Translations under genes and position numbers: made by a program
Assembly (NCBI GenBank): GCA_025355325.1
Contig: JANXZX010000209.1
Location: forward strand, 1-64,000
Direction: 5' to 3'
DNA from: Geobacteraceae bacterium
Lineage (GTDB): Bacteria; Desulfobacterota; Desulfuromonadia; Geobacterales; Pseudopelobacteraceae
Length of the DNA: 64,000 bases
Notes under the pieces: model-generated
The model's input: the letters and a program-made list of their open reading frames with translations, nothing else
Told to the model about the DNA's origin: nothing
Databases searched by the model: none
In this document: positions 40,936 to 49,268 of the stretch, one piece after another
How positions within the stretch are numbered: position 1 is the first letter of the stretch
Layout of the letters: every line of letters begins with the position of its first letter

Positions 40936-42222
40936 TTACTGCTTACGCACCAGATCCCCTACGGTAACATCGTTCAGGGAAATACGGGCGCCGTTCCACC
41001 CCTGCAGAATAGTCTCTTCGGCGCATTGCATGACAGGAGATGTTGACTGTAGTACGGAAGCGCCACGCAACGCGCCGATAACCTCACTCACGTGAATTTC
41101 AACCGGATCACGTGCCGGAAGCCAGCCAGACTCGTTCCCCGACGTTTCAACAATAAAACCCACATGTTCCATTTCGTCGATAATGGTCTCAAGCTGCAAC
41201 AGCGGCACGTCCAATTCATCAGCAAGATACTGTGCAGAAGGTGGAACTCCGCCTTTTTTAAAGTTGAGACTCACCTGCACCAGCAGCGCCACAGCCAGCT
41301 CTTCGCGGGATGTTACCGACAAACGAAAAGAGGTGCTGGCCATAAGGCCATGACCGCGATGTTGATGGGCAAAGACAATTTCAAGTCCGAACAGAACAAT
41401 AAGCCAACTCGTATAGATCCAGACCAGAAAAACAGGGACAGCCGCCAGAGTTCCGTAGATTGCATTATAATTGGCGACGCCGACCTGAAAGTGAAAATAG
41501 CCCCATTGCGCCAGTTCCCAGGCAGTTCCGGCAACAACCCCACCCGTAACCGCGGAAGCAAAACGAACCCGCGTATTCGGAATAAAAATGTACAGAAAAA
41601 CCATGGCTATCCAGACGCTGAGATACGGTAAAAACCGGAACATAAACAAAATAGCATCACCAAAATACGTTTTCTGGATTATCCACTGCAGCATCCATTG
41701 ACTTTGTAATGAGGAGGTCATACTGGTTGCAGCGAGCAGCAGCACCGGTCCTACAACAATTACACTCAAATAATCGCTGAAACGCCTCTGAAACGACCGG
41801 GTCTCGCGCACCCCCCAGACGGCATTGAATGCCTCCTCAATGTTTCCCATCAAAGACACCACGGTCAGAATAAGCATCACGAGGCCGATTGCACCCATTG
41901 ATTTAACGTTGGTGTTATTCACATAGGCGATTAAACGGGTAACCGTTTCCTGAGAATCACCGGCAACCTTCTGTAGAAGCGGTTCGAGTGAATTTTGAGC
42001 GCCGAGCCCTTTAAGGACTGAAAAGGCTATTGCCAGGAACGGAACGAGGGAAAGAACGGAAGTGTAGGTAAGAGCAGCGGCGCGCAGGTAACCTTGATGG
42101 GCGGTAAAGTTCATCCATATGGAATAGACAAACTGGATAAATAAATATACTTTCCCCTTGAATCCACCCCAATCATCAGGAGAATCGGTTTGCAACAGGT
42201 CGGGAATTTTTAAATTCTGCAT
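40936..42222 (-). CDS. YihY/UPF0761 family inner-membrane protein
   Basis: 428 residues with six predicted helices in the first 300 positions and a cytoplasmic winged-helix-like C-terminus (PPSAQYLADELDVPLLQLETIIDEM). Diagnostic motifs are RAAALTYTSVLSLVPFLA, WGVRETRSFQRRFSDYL and YGTLAAVPVFLVWIYTSWLIVLFG. The family was once labelled ribonuclease BN, which is incorrect; its role remains unclear. Confidence 0.9.
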   Translation of the reverse strand: MQNLKIPDLLQTDSPDDWGGFKGKVYLFIQFVYSIWMNFTAHQGYLRAAALTYTSVLSLVPFLAIAFSVLKGLGAQNSLEPLLQKVAGDSQETVTRLIAYVNNTNVKSMGAIGLVMLILTVVSLMGNIEEAFNAVWGVRETRSFQRRFSDYLSVIVVGPVLLLAATSMTSSLQSQWMLQWIIQKTYFGDAILFMFRFLPYLSVWIAMVFLYIFIPNTRVRFASAVTGGVVAGTAWELAQWGYFHFQVGVANYNAIYGTLAAVPVFLVWIYTSWLIVLFGLEIVFAHQHRGHGLMASTSFRLSVTSREELAVALLVQVSLNFKKGGVPPSAQYLADELDVPLLQLETIIDEMEHVGFIVETSGNESGWLPARDPVEIHVSEVIGALRGASVLQSTSPVMQCAEETILQGWNGARISLNDVTVGDLVRKQ

Positions 42223-42259
42223 AGATAAGCCTCGTTTTACAGAACGCTACAGAAAATTT

Positions 42260-42625
42260 TCAAATGGTGATGGTTTCTCCCGGACGTACCCGCCGCTGCT
42301 CATCTCTGGCTGGAGCCTCGATCATGGCGGAAAGTAGATAGAAGAAGAGAAATATCAGGATAATAATACCACTAAAAATTGGCAGAAGGCGAATGTGAGC
42401 ATCATTTTTAAGCGGTGAAAACGCACAGCCGAAAGCTGTCAACACAACGCCGTAGCCTCCAATCGCAGCCGCCCAGAATATTCCGAGTCGATAAATTCGA
42501 CTCTCAGCTGATATTGACAATGAAAACAGATCCGAGAGCTGTGCATGATAAAAGCTGGACAGAAGTATCAATATCAAAGCCGCCATGACCAGGCGCAAAC
42601 CATTTCTGACGGTGCGTTTGCGCAC
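42260..42625 (-). CDS. Small hypothetical membrane protein
   Basis: 121 residues with three hydrophobic stretches (about 10-27, 48-68 and 80-103) and a charged C-terminus (EAPARDEQRRVRPGETITI). No family is recognised. It is packed between the YciO-type gene (gap 3 bases) and yihY, so is likely part of the rmuC-yciO-yihY transcript. Confidence 0.65.
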   Translation of the reverse strand: MRKRTVRNGLRLVMAALILILLSSFYHAQLSDLFSLSISAESRIYRLGIFWAAAIGGYGVVLTAFGCAFSPLKNDAHIRLLPIFSGIIILIFLFFYLLSAMIEAPARDEQRRVRPGETITI

Positions 42626-42628
42626 AGC

Positions 42629-43246
42629 CTACCTCCCCTGCCCGCACCACGAAACATCGCCAAGTCCGACCCGCAGCACCTCATGGGACGCCCCGATCAG
42701 ACTCACCACAGAACTGACATCCGTAGTCAGGATGCCGCCGTCAATAACGTAATCGAGCTGATTGCCGAATGTTTCGGCAATTATGCGTGGATCTCCTACC
42801 GGCTCTTCGCCGGAAAGATTGGCACTGGTGGTAATGATCGGATTGCCCAGCCTGGCGACAAGTTCGCAACAAATCCTGTTATCCGGAATACGGATTCCGA
42901 TGGTTTTCTGACGGGTAAGGAGCAGATCAGGAACTTCACGCGTTGCCTCAAATATGAATGTGTATGGCCCTGGAAGATAACGCTTTATAACCTTAAAAGC
43001 AGAGTTACTGACCCGGGCATATTTGGATATTTCCGACAACGACGAGCAGATAACCGAGAACGGCTTACGACGATCACGCTGCTTCATCTGATAGATCCGT
43101 TCGATACTTTTTTTACAGAAAATAGAGCAGCCGATGCCATAGGTAGTATCGGTCGGATAGGCAATAACCTGGCCATCCTTGAGACTTTCAACAACCCGCG
43201 AAATCTGGTGTGGTTGAGGGAATTCGGGATTAATTTCCAAAATCAT
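42629..43246 (-). CDS. Sua5/YciO/YrdC-family protein
   Basis: 205 residues with the YrdC fold that binds ATP and threonine to make threonylcarbamoyl-AMP, the precursor of t6A in tRNA. The motifs YPTDTTYGIGCSI, KQRDRRKPFSVIC and ITTSANLSGEEPVGDP correspond to the nucleotide/threonine site. The sequence is nearer to YciO than to TsaC, so activity should be checked. Its start overlaps the rmuC stop by four bases. Confidence 0.85.
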   Translation of the reverse strand: MILEINPEFPQPHQISRVVESLKDGQVIAYPTDTTYGIGCSIFCKKSIERIYQMKQRDRRKPFSVICSSLSEISKYARVSNSAFKVIKRYLPGPYTFIFEATREVPDLLLTRQKTIGIRIPDNRICCELVARLGNPIITTSANLSGEEPVGDPRIIAETFGNQLDYVIDGGILTTDVSSVVSLIGASHEVLRVGLGDVSWCGQGR

Positions 43247-44622
43247 GACACTGTTCCTTCGCTTTGAATATCATCCGGAACGTCGGATATTTCTTCCGGT
43301 TCAAAAACATCTTCCGGCAGAAGGTCAGATTCCGAATGGGGGACATCCTGTACATCACGCAGCTTACGTTCAATGACCCGTGTTCTGGTAGCGGCCTGAT
43401 CAATATGATTTCCCGCTTCAACCAGCTTCTTACGCGTTTTCTCAAGGATTATACCAAATTTCGAGAACTCGGTGCGAACCGCCCCCAGAAGATTCCAGAC
43501 TTCGGCAGACCGTTTTTCGATGGCAAGCGTTCTGAACCCCATTTGCAGACTGTTCAGCAGCGCTGCAAGAGTGGTCGGGCCAGCGACCATCACCTTGAAA
43601 TCACGCTGCAAAACTTCAAAAAGTCCCGGCAGGCGCAGCACTTCGGCATATAACCCCTCGGTCGGCAAAAACATGACACCGAAATCGGTTGTATGGGGTG
43701 GATCAAGGTATTTGTCCCGAATAGCTTTCGCCATCTCCCGCACCGCACGGTCGAGCTGTTTTCTTGCGTCAACCGCCGCTCCGACATCAGCGTTTTCCAG
43801 CGCCTCCACCAGACGCAAATAATCCTCCTGGGGAAACTTTGCATCAAGGGGAAGCCAGACCATGCCATCCGGTGTGCCGTCACGGCCCGGCAATTTCAAG
43901 GCGAACTCAACCCGCTGGCCGCTCCCCCGCCTGGTTTCAACATTCGATTCGTACTGACCGGGGGCCAGAATCTGCTCCAACAAACTCGCCAGCTGGATCT
44001 CTCCGAACGTACCGCGCGTCTTTACGTTTGTCAGCACTTTTTTCAGATCGCCGACACCGGTGGCAAGCGACTGCATTTCGCCCAGTCCGCGCTGCACCAG
44101 TTCGAGGCGTTCACTGACCAGCTTGAATGATTCGCCAAGCCGTTTTTCCAGGGTATCATGCAGCTTCTCATCAACAGTGGCCCGCATCTGTTCCAGCTTA
44201 CGGGCATTATCCTCCTGAATCAGCCGCAGCCGGGCATCGACCCCCTCCCGCAGTTTATCGAGCCGCCCTTCGTTGCTCGTCGTAAGTTCCTTCAATTGGG
44301 CGGCAAACAGTTCCAGCTGATTTTTCTGCAGACCGGCAATGTCACTCATCCGCTTTGACAGTGAATCACCCAGCATGGTGATGCCGCCGTTCATCTCTTC
44401 CCGCATGCAGCGGGCGCCAGTTTGGGCTTCCTCACGGCTTCGGGCAAGCTCCTCACGCAGAAGCCGTTCATGACGCTCCAGCAGCTTTTCAATGCCGTCA
44501 ATTCTGTTTTGCAGATCAGCAGCCTCACCGGTCCCGCGCCTGGTTTTCATGAACAACGCCAGCAGAAGTCCGAGACAGGCCAGAAGAAGCAGAATAATGC
44601 TATATGCAATTACATCGTTCAT
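43243..44622 (-). CDS. rmuC: DNA recombination protein RmuC
   Basis: 459 residues: one N-terminal membrane helix (about 5-25), a coiled coil of about 160 residues, then the RmuC nuclease-like domain with RGTFGEIQLASLLEQIL, LPLDAKFPQEDYLRL, DFGVMFLPTEGLYAEVLR and PTTLAALLNSLQMGFRTLAIEKRS. RmuC limits inversions and recombination at repeats; its activity is not well defined. The stop codon overlaps the next gene. Confidence 0.92.
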   Translation of the reverse strand: MNDVIAYSIILLLLACLGLLLALFMKTRRGTGEAADLQNRIDGIEKLLERHERLLREELARSREEAQTGARCMREEMNGGITMLGDSLSKRMSDIAGLQKNQLELFAAQLKELTTSNEGRLDKLREGVDARLRLIQEDNARKLEQMRATVDEKLHDTLEKRLGESFKLVSERLELVQRGLGEMQSLATGVGDLKKVLTNVKTRGTFGEIQLASLLEQILAPGQYESNVETRRGSGQRVEFALKLPGRDGTPDGMVWLPLDAKFPQEDYLRLVEALENADVGAAVDARKQLDRAVREMAKAIRDKYLDPPHTTDFGVMFLPTEGLYAEVLRLPGLFEVLQRDFKVMVAGPTTLAALLNSLQMGFRTLAIEKRSAEVWNLLGAVRTEFSKFGIILEKTRKKLVEAGNHIDQAATRTRVIERKLRDVQDVPHSESDLLPEDVFEPEEISDVPDDIQSEGTVS

Positions 44623-44635
44623 TCAGTAATGATCC

Positions 44636-44983
44636 TCAGACCAGACGCACTGTCGCGGTGAACTCATCCCACGGAACACAGTACTGTCCTTTATCAGTCT
44701 TTTCAACCAATCCGGCGCTCTCCAACGTTTTTACATCCTGGAATACATTTTTGTAATGCCGGTGCAGGTGTTTGGCAAGACCGTTAATACTGGTGCATCC
44801 GACCTTGTGGAGTTCCTGCAAGAGCTGGAGGCGCTTGGGAGTACAGTAGCGGTAAAATGTCTCCAGATCGGCAAATGATACCCTTTCGACGGTCTTTTCC
44901 GGGATATTCATTTCGGCCTGAAAATTGAGTTCAGTAAAAAACTCTTTTTCAGTCTCGATCTTTACCTTGAAATTTCTGGTCAT
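44636..44983 (-). CDS. HTH DNA-binding protein (HVO_A0114-like)
   Basis: 115 residues. The middle contains a winged-helix pattern, PKRLQLLQELHKVGCTSINGLAKHLHRHYKNVFQDVKTLESAGLVEKT, of the MarR-like HVO_A0114 type often found beside toxin genes. ATG 44983 is supported by GGGAGG. It lies divergent from the vapBC-type pair with 149 bases between; no RelE-like partner of its own is adjacent. Function as antitoxin or stand-alone regulator is open. Confidence 0.7.
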   Translation of the reverse strand: MTRNFKVKIETEKEFFTELNFQAEMNIPEKTVERVSFADLETFYRYCTPKRLQLLQELHKVGCTSINGLAKHLHRHYKNVFQDVKTLESAGLVEKTDKGQYCVPWDEFTATVRLV

Positions 44984-45074
44984 TCGATACCTCCCATAGC
45001 TCAAGACCGGTTGGGCAAATCCCACGCAGTCCCCTCAAAACAATTATGGCTTTTTATGCCATAGTGATATTTTG

Positions 45075-45122
45075 TTGTCAATGACGAGTATTTGTATGTA
45101 AAATATGATTATCACATTTTAC
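45075..45122 (+). promoter_or_regulatory. Promoter and operator of the Phd/VapC pair
   Basis: TTGTCA (45075-45080), 18 bases, TAAAAT (45099-45104). An exact inverted repeat GTAAAAT (45098-45104) / ATTTTAC (45116-45122) covers the -10 and would be the autorepressor site for the antitoxin. GGAGG follows at 45124. Confidence 0.6.
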
Positions 45123-45132
45123 GGAGGTTGCT

Positions 45133-45414
45133 ATGCAGGTAGCGATCAGTTCAACTGAGGCGGTGAGAAATTTTTCTGAACTGCTCAACAACATAAAATA
45201 CCGTGGAGAGCGGTATACCGTTATCCGTGGTGGTAAACCGGCCGCATCCCTGGTTCCGGTGGAACCAATCCGCAGTGGCGCAACTCTGGCTGACCTGCGC
45301 AAGATTGTACAGGCCTTTCCCCATCTCGACAGAAGTGACACCTCATTCGAAGCCGATGTTATAGCTGCAGCAAATTCACAACCTTCAATGCCAAAGGCTC
45401 TGTCATGGGAGTGA
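45133..45414 (+). CDS. Phd/YefM-family antitoxin
   Basis: 93 residues. The N-terminal part (VAISSTEAVRNFSELLNNI... RYTVIRGGKPAASLVPVE) is the Phd/YefM DNA-binding fold, the C-terminal tail should wrap the toxin. The stop lies inside the first codons of the toxin gene (10-base overlap), a typical toxin-antitoxin arrangement. Confidence 0.88.
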   Translation: MQVAISSTEAVRNFSELLNNIKYRGERYTVIRGGKPAASLVPVEPIRSGATLADLRKIVQAFPHLDRSDTSFEADVIAAANSQPSMPKALSWE

Positions 45415-45812
45415 TACTTGATTCCAGCGAGATCATCGCACTGGAAAGAAGCCGGGGGTTAGTCGAAAATCTGGTAGCTGGTCGAGAGGATGAGCCATTC
45501 GGCATCAGCGTGGTAACAGTGGCCGAACTTCTCCATGGAGTTGAGCGGGCCGACACGGAAACCAGAAAAATAAGACGTCAGGCCTTTGTGGAAAAAGTGA
45601 TCGAGATGATCCCGGTATTTCCGTTTGAGACAGGAGTCGCCCGCATCTACGCCAGAATATGGGCATCACTGGTGCAGCGAGGCTTTACGATAGGTTCACA
45701 TGATCTGATCATCGCAGCGACGGCCATTTCACTCGATTACACGGTTATTACCACTAACCGGCGTGATTTTGAGAAGATTGATGGATTACGGCTCGAAGTG
45801 CGACAGGCGTAG
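45405..45812 (+). CDS. vapC: VapC-family PIN-domain toxin
   Basis: 135-residue PIN endoribonuclease. Metal-binding acidic residues are in place: D6 (VILDSSE), E41 (TVAELLHG), D100 (GSHDLIIAA) and the TTNRRDF motif with N118/D121. VapC toxins cleave tRNA or rRNA and are neutralised by the upstream protein. Here a PIN toxin is paired with a Phd-type antitoxin, a common combination. Confidence 0.9.
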   Translation: MGVILDSSEIIALERSRGLVENLVAGREDEPFGISVVTVAELLHGVERADTETRKIRRQAFVEKVIEMIPVFPFETGVARIYARIWASLVQRGFTIGSHDLIIAATAISLDYTVITTNRRDFEKIDGLRLEVRQA

Positions 45813-45936
45813 TTAATCCAGGTACTTCTCACATATACACAGGATAAATATTCCATTTGGAGATATCACCTGTTCATGCGCGCACGCGCGTGAACAGGTG
45901 ATCAACGAGTTAGCTTCATAAAGAGAGATTGAGTCT

Positions 45937-46479
45937 ATGCATAAAAGAAAACTTCCTTGGAGGGGGTTGAACTTAATAAGGTGGGAATACTCCTCTGTAA
46001 TCGGAGCCATTACTCTAGTAATCGGAGCCGTTACTCTAGGCTGTACTATTTACCTGGTCAACCTCGAACCCAACCTAAAATATTCCTCCTTTACCTTCAA
46101 GAACAAAATTGTTGGTCGTAAGATTGACAGCAAAAACAACCTCGTGTACCACTTCAGCATCACTCCAAGGTTCAAAAATGTTTCCTATAAAACTGGATAT
46201 GTTGACAAAGTTGAGTTTGTACCAGTTTCGATTAATACAATTCCTGATGTGAAGGTTATAAGCATTAGGAAAACACCAATCTCCTGGCGTTCTGAAGAGG
46301 ATGTTGAGATTCAGTTTATAGTGACTGTACCAACTGATTTTGATGCTAAATTAAAATAAAATAAAGTGAGTACTGAAATGATTGTTAATGCATATGACAA
46401 TACTGGAAAAAAGATTGAGAGATCGACTGACGGACAATTCATACGAGGTCAGCTGAATCTTTGGGGGACTATCAGGTAG
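45937..46479 (+). pseudogene. Single-pass membrane protein with in-frame stop codon
   Basis: The intact part (to 46356, 140 residues) has one N-terminal helix, IGAITLVIGAVTLGCTIYLV, and a beta-rich exported domain. A TAA at 46357-46359 is followed in the same frame by 39 codons (NKVSTEMIVNAYDNTGKKIERS...GTIR) before TAG at 46477, and the character of the sequence continues across the stop. The helix contains a 21-base tandem duplication (45997-46017 and 46018-46038, one mismatch). The protein family is not recognised. It may be a recently inactivated gene or simply a gene that ends at 46359. Confidence 0.5.
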
Positions 46480-46489
46480 GAATTAAGAG

Positions 46490-46507
46490 CACCTTCGAGG
46501 GTCAGAC
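46490..46507 (+). repeat. 18-bp repeat, copy 1
   Basis: CACCTTCGAGGGTCAGAC, present again exactly at 47358-47375, on either side of the ParDE genes. A partial third copy, GCCTTCGAGG, follows copy 1 directly. GGGTCAGAC-type sequences often mark ends of REP/IS200-type elements, but no transposase is present. Confidence 0.6.
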
Positions 46508-46588
46508 CTGCAGCGCCTTCGAGGTAGAGTAGAGAGCAAGGGGCTCTTGAGGGACATTGTTGATTAGTTGACTAACTCCGCACTCATA

Positions 46589-46909
46589 CTAAAAATCAAT
46601 AACGTCACCTACCCCAGATAGATGATTTTCAGCATCCATATGCCCGTGTAGAACACGAACGATCTCAATTGAATCAGAGATAATTTGGCGGTAGAAAATA
46701 ATATGGCTGCCAACATTAAATTTGCGGTAACCGCTACGGATTTCGCTACAATCCTTGCCATTTAAAGGATTTTCAGCAAGCTGACGGAAACAGGCATCAA
46801 GAATTGAAAGATAATGATTACGTTGCTCTCGCCCCCATTTATTGAGTGTGTAGCGACCAATATCTTTCAAATCAGCCTTCGCCATGTTGGTGAGAGTAAA
46901 CGATGGCAT
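46589..46909 (-). CDS. parE: ParE/RelE-superfamily toxin
   Basis: 106-residue type II toxin, FTLTNMAKADLKDIGRYTLNKWG... and SEIRSGYRKFNVGSHIIFYRQ... IVRVLHG, the ParE pattern whose members inhibit DNA gyrase. It is downstream of and overlaps the antitoxin gene by one to three bases. Confidence 0.9.
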   Translation of the reverse strand: MPSFTLTNMAKADLKDIGRYTLNKWGREQRNHYLSILDACFRQLAENPLNGKDCSEIRSGYRKFNVGSHIIFYRQIISDSIEIVRVLHGHMDAENHLSGVGDVIDF

Positions 46910-47151
46910 CAGTTGAGCAACTCGCCATCAATCTCATCAATTAAACTTTGGAGAGAATAATCAGATGTGCCGCTTTCTTCACCTTTAATAAGTGCTTGGC
47001 GTAACAAGTATTGTTTTGTCTCACGTTCTTCCAAAAGTCGTAGACCAGCACGAATCGTCTCGCTTGCTGAACCAAAACGACCATGAACGACCAGTTGAGA
47101 AATGAACTTTTCGTAGTGGGCACCAAGAGTGACGCTGGTATTTTTTTGCAT
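46909..47151 (-). CDS. parD: ParD-family antitoxin
   Basis: 80-residue ribbon-helix-helix protein (NTSVTLGAHYEKFISQLVVHGRFGSASETIRAGLRLLEERE in pieces) with an acidic C-terminal tail for toxin binding. ATG 47151 follows GGAGG. A possible promoter on the minus strand is TTGACC (47207-47212) with TATACG (47186-47191), spacing 15. Confidence 0.9.
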   Translation of the reverse strand: MQKNTSVTLGAHYEKFISQLVVHGRFGSASETIRAGLRLLEERETKQYLLRQALIKGEESGTSDYSLQSLIDEIDGELLN

Positions 47152-47357
47152 GGCGGAACCTCCATCAACACAGTTATGAAACCATCGTATAATATTTATT
47201 GGTACTGGTCAACTGAGAAAAGGAATAGGATTGAACTCAAAGAAAAGGCGAGTGAACCGAATATCCAACCGACGGCAGCACCGGTCAGCGGAAAAAAGCC
47301 CCCGCCGAGCCGGTGTGTCTTGCACCCGTTGAACAGGGAGAGGCAACAGGACAAAAA

Positions 47358-47375
47358 CACCTTCGAGGGTCAGAC
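47358..47375 (+). repeat. 18-bp repeat, copy 2
   Basis: Second exact copy of CACCTTCGAGGGTCAGAC, 850 bases from the first and in the same orientation, between parD and the secreted Cys-rich protein gene. Confidence 0.6.
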
Positions 47376-47415
47376 ACATTTTGACAAAACCAGGTAAATC
47401 TGAAAGGAAACCATT

Positions 47416-47883
47416 ATGAAGCTAATATCACCATCACTAACTATCATGAACACTGCTCCAGTTACACGGGTTGGATTGCATGTCGTCATGGTGCTGTTCA
47501 CTGTTGCGTTTCTGTCATTGGCATCTTTCGCCGATGCCGAAAGCAGCAACACCACAAACACAAACGTCGCAACTCCCGCCACGTTTGCCGGGAGTTGCAA
47601 TAACGGTGCAAGAGGGTTTTGCAACGAGTTTACCGGATCATCCTATAAGGTCGAGCGGGTGAAGCGGTCTTGCAAGGAAGGCAATGGGGTTAAGTATCTG
47701 GGCGGCGCATGTCCCACGGAGGGGCGTATCGGCACGTGCATTGTGTACAAGGGTAAAAACACAGAATCCCTGTATCGCTACTATAAAAACTTTCCAGGCT
47801 ACGGTGTCAAGCCCGCAGGCGGTGTTGCTGCGGCCGCCGAAAACCAATGCACCAAGCTCAAGGGTGAATGGATACCGAACTGA
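47416..47883 (+). CDS. Small secreted cysteine-containing protein
   Basis: 155 residues. A signal peptide is clear (hydrophobic VGLHVVMVLFTVAFLSLASF, likely cut after ADA near 41). The mature part is basic, with six Cys (GSCNNGARGFCNEF, RSCKEGNG, GACPTEGRIGTCIVY, ENQCTKLKGEW), compatible with three disulfides. No family is recognised beyond a general likeness to small secreted lipoprotein-like Geobacter proteins. AAGGAAA precedes the ATG. The following 276 bases up to 48160 hold no supportable gene. Confidence 0.7.
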   Translation: MKLISPSLTIMNTAPVTRVGLHVVMVLFTVAFLSLASFADAESSNTTNTNVATPATFAGSCNNGARGFCNEFTGSSYKVERVKRSCKEGNGVKYLGGACPTEGRIGTCIVYKGKNTESLYRYYKNFPGYGVKPAGGVAAAAENQCTKLKGEWIPN

Positions 47884-48159
47884 GTATTAAAAGATCCGAA
47901 GCTTTGCGAATTGCAAACAGTAATCAGACAGGGGGAGTTGGTTTTATTGGAGAGAAGATGGTACATCTTCAGAAATTATGCAGCCACCTTCTCTGTCACA
48001 CACCGCGACAGCATGCGGATTTCGCACCAAGTCGGCCACCTATTTCGATTGATCTCAGCCACCCTCTAGTACTTCGCACCATCCCCCGTTAATTGTCGTA
48101 GCTGAGGGAAAGGCAACAGTGTCGGATTCAGCCGACATCCTCTTTATATTCCAAGGTTA

Positions 48160-48693
48160 CTATTCTTCTAACCCCAAAGTAGGGGCTGTTTGCGAAGAGT
48201 ACCCTAGTTCAGTAAACTTTTCAGCAGCTTCTTCAGCACTCAACACAGGGAAAGTTGATAATTCCCGCCGTTCCCATTTATCATCACTGTTAAATACCTC
48301 AATAACTAAATCGCTTACGGGAATATTAGAATAGCACCCCATCCACTGGAAAGGAACCATCCTTTCTTTTAGAAAAACATTCTGTGTAGTTGATGATATT
48401 CGGGCTTCTTTGTATAAATCCTTCCAAGGTATTAGAGATTCTTGAGGGTATCCCAAGCGGACTAACCCTTTTCCTGCTTCCTTCGTTTCTTTCAAGGAAT
48501 AAATGTGCATCTTACCATTTCTAGATCCTGTGTAGGAAGCTGATAGCTCCCATCGCTGGTGAATAGTAAACCAGACTACTGGTCGTTCGATATGCCGCCC
48601 ACCCATATTGGGTCTGGAAGTTTTAAGCAATCCACTTGCTAAAATTAAATCAAACTTTTCTCCTGTTGTGTAATGCCAAGCCAGATTTGCCAT
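48160..48693 (-). CDS. Hypothetical protein with ADP-ribosyltransferase-like N-terminal motif
   Basis: 177 residues, no signal peptide or membrane helix. It begins LAWHYTTGEKFDLILASGLLKTS, which looks like the HYT...IL.SG.L opening seen in DarT-like and RNA 2'-phosphotransferase-like ADP-ribosyltransferase folds, then PVVWFTIHQRWE. The remainder is not recognised. A GGGG ribosome site lies before ATG 48693. Given the toxin-antitoxin genes nearby, an effector role is possible, but that is inference. Confidence 0.6.
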   Translation of the reverse strand: MANLAWHYTTGEKFDLILASGLLKTSRPNMGGRHIERPVVWFTIHQRWELSASYTGSRNGKMHIYSLKETKEAGKGLVRLGYPQESLIPWKDLYKEARISSTTQNVFLKERMVPFQWMGCYSNIPVSDLVIEVFNSDDKWERRELSTFPVLSAEEAAEKFTELGYSSQTAPTLGLEE

Positions 48694-48824
48694 TTATCCC
48701 CTACCAATTCAGATGTGATTTTGAATGTGACTTCAGAGTCAATGTAACCATTCAATTGCGCAAGGTCAACTTTTTTAGGTTGCCCATATCCGTCATTCAC
48801 AACATCAAAAAGTTCGTAAATAAA

Positions 48825-49268
48825 TTAAGGTCGGCTTCTGAATAATCTCTCGATCTGCCTGAAAGCGAACAATAGCCATAGCAGAAAAGGCAGCAGATAG
48901 TGTGCCACTACAAGCCACCCATATGAAACTGCCATATTCATCAGAGAAGGTTGTGGAGTTTTTAGATACGGCTGCCATATCGCCGTCATAAAGAAATCTA
49001 CAAAAAGAAACATGCCAATGCCCGTAACAACACCGATTCCCCTTTTCCTGATTTCCAGTCCCGGTGTAGCCAGAATAAGAACCAGAAACGTGTACAGATT
49101 ACCAGAACCGTCATAGGGAAGTGCTTTCATCATCTCTTCAGTCGGCATAGTTCCGGAAGTAATCGCCACCAGCACAAACTGATAGGCTTGGTGCAGCGGC
49201 GATAAGACTGGCAAGAACAACAAGGATATAATGACCAGCCTAGTGAGATACGGTAACAGTTTTTTCAC
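48825..49268 (-). CDS. Exosortase H-associated membrane protein
   Basis: 147 residues with four predicted transmembrane helices (about 8-25, 57-72, 80-100 and 116-139). It begins inside the exosortase gene (29-base overlap) and matches by position and topology the membrane partner commonly found after exosortase H. Its biochemical role is unknown. Confidence 0.7.
   Translation of the reverse strand: MKKLLPYLTRLVIISLLFLPVLSPLHQAYQFVLVAITSGTMPTEEMMKALPYDGSGNLYTFLVLILATPGLEIRKRGIGVVTGIGMFLFVDFFMTAIWQPYLKTPQPSLMNMAVSYGWLVVAHYLLPFLLWLLFAFRQIERLFRSRP

Noticed and set aside
40936-42222. Ribonuclease BN annotation for the YihY protein
   Set aside because: The family name came from an old mis-assignment; the sequence is a multi-pass membrane protein without RNase motifs.
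47868-48092. A 74-codon plus-strand frame after the secreted protein gene
   Set aside because: It overlaps the end of the upstream gene, has no ribosome site, and its composition is not protein-like; the stretch is reported as empty.
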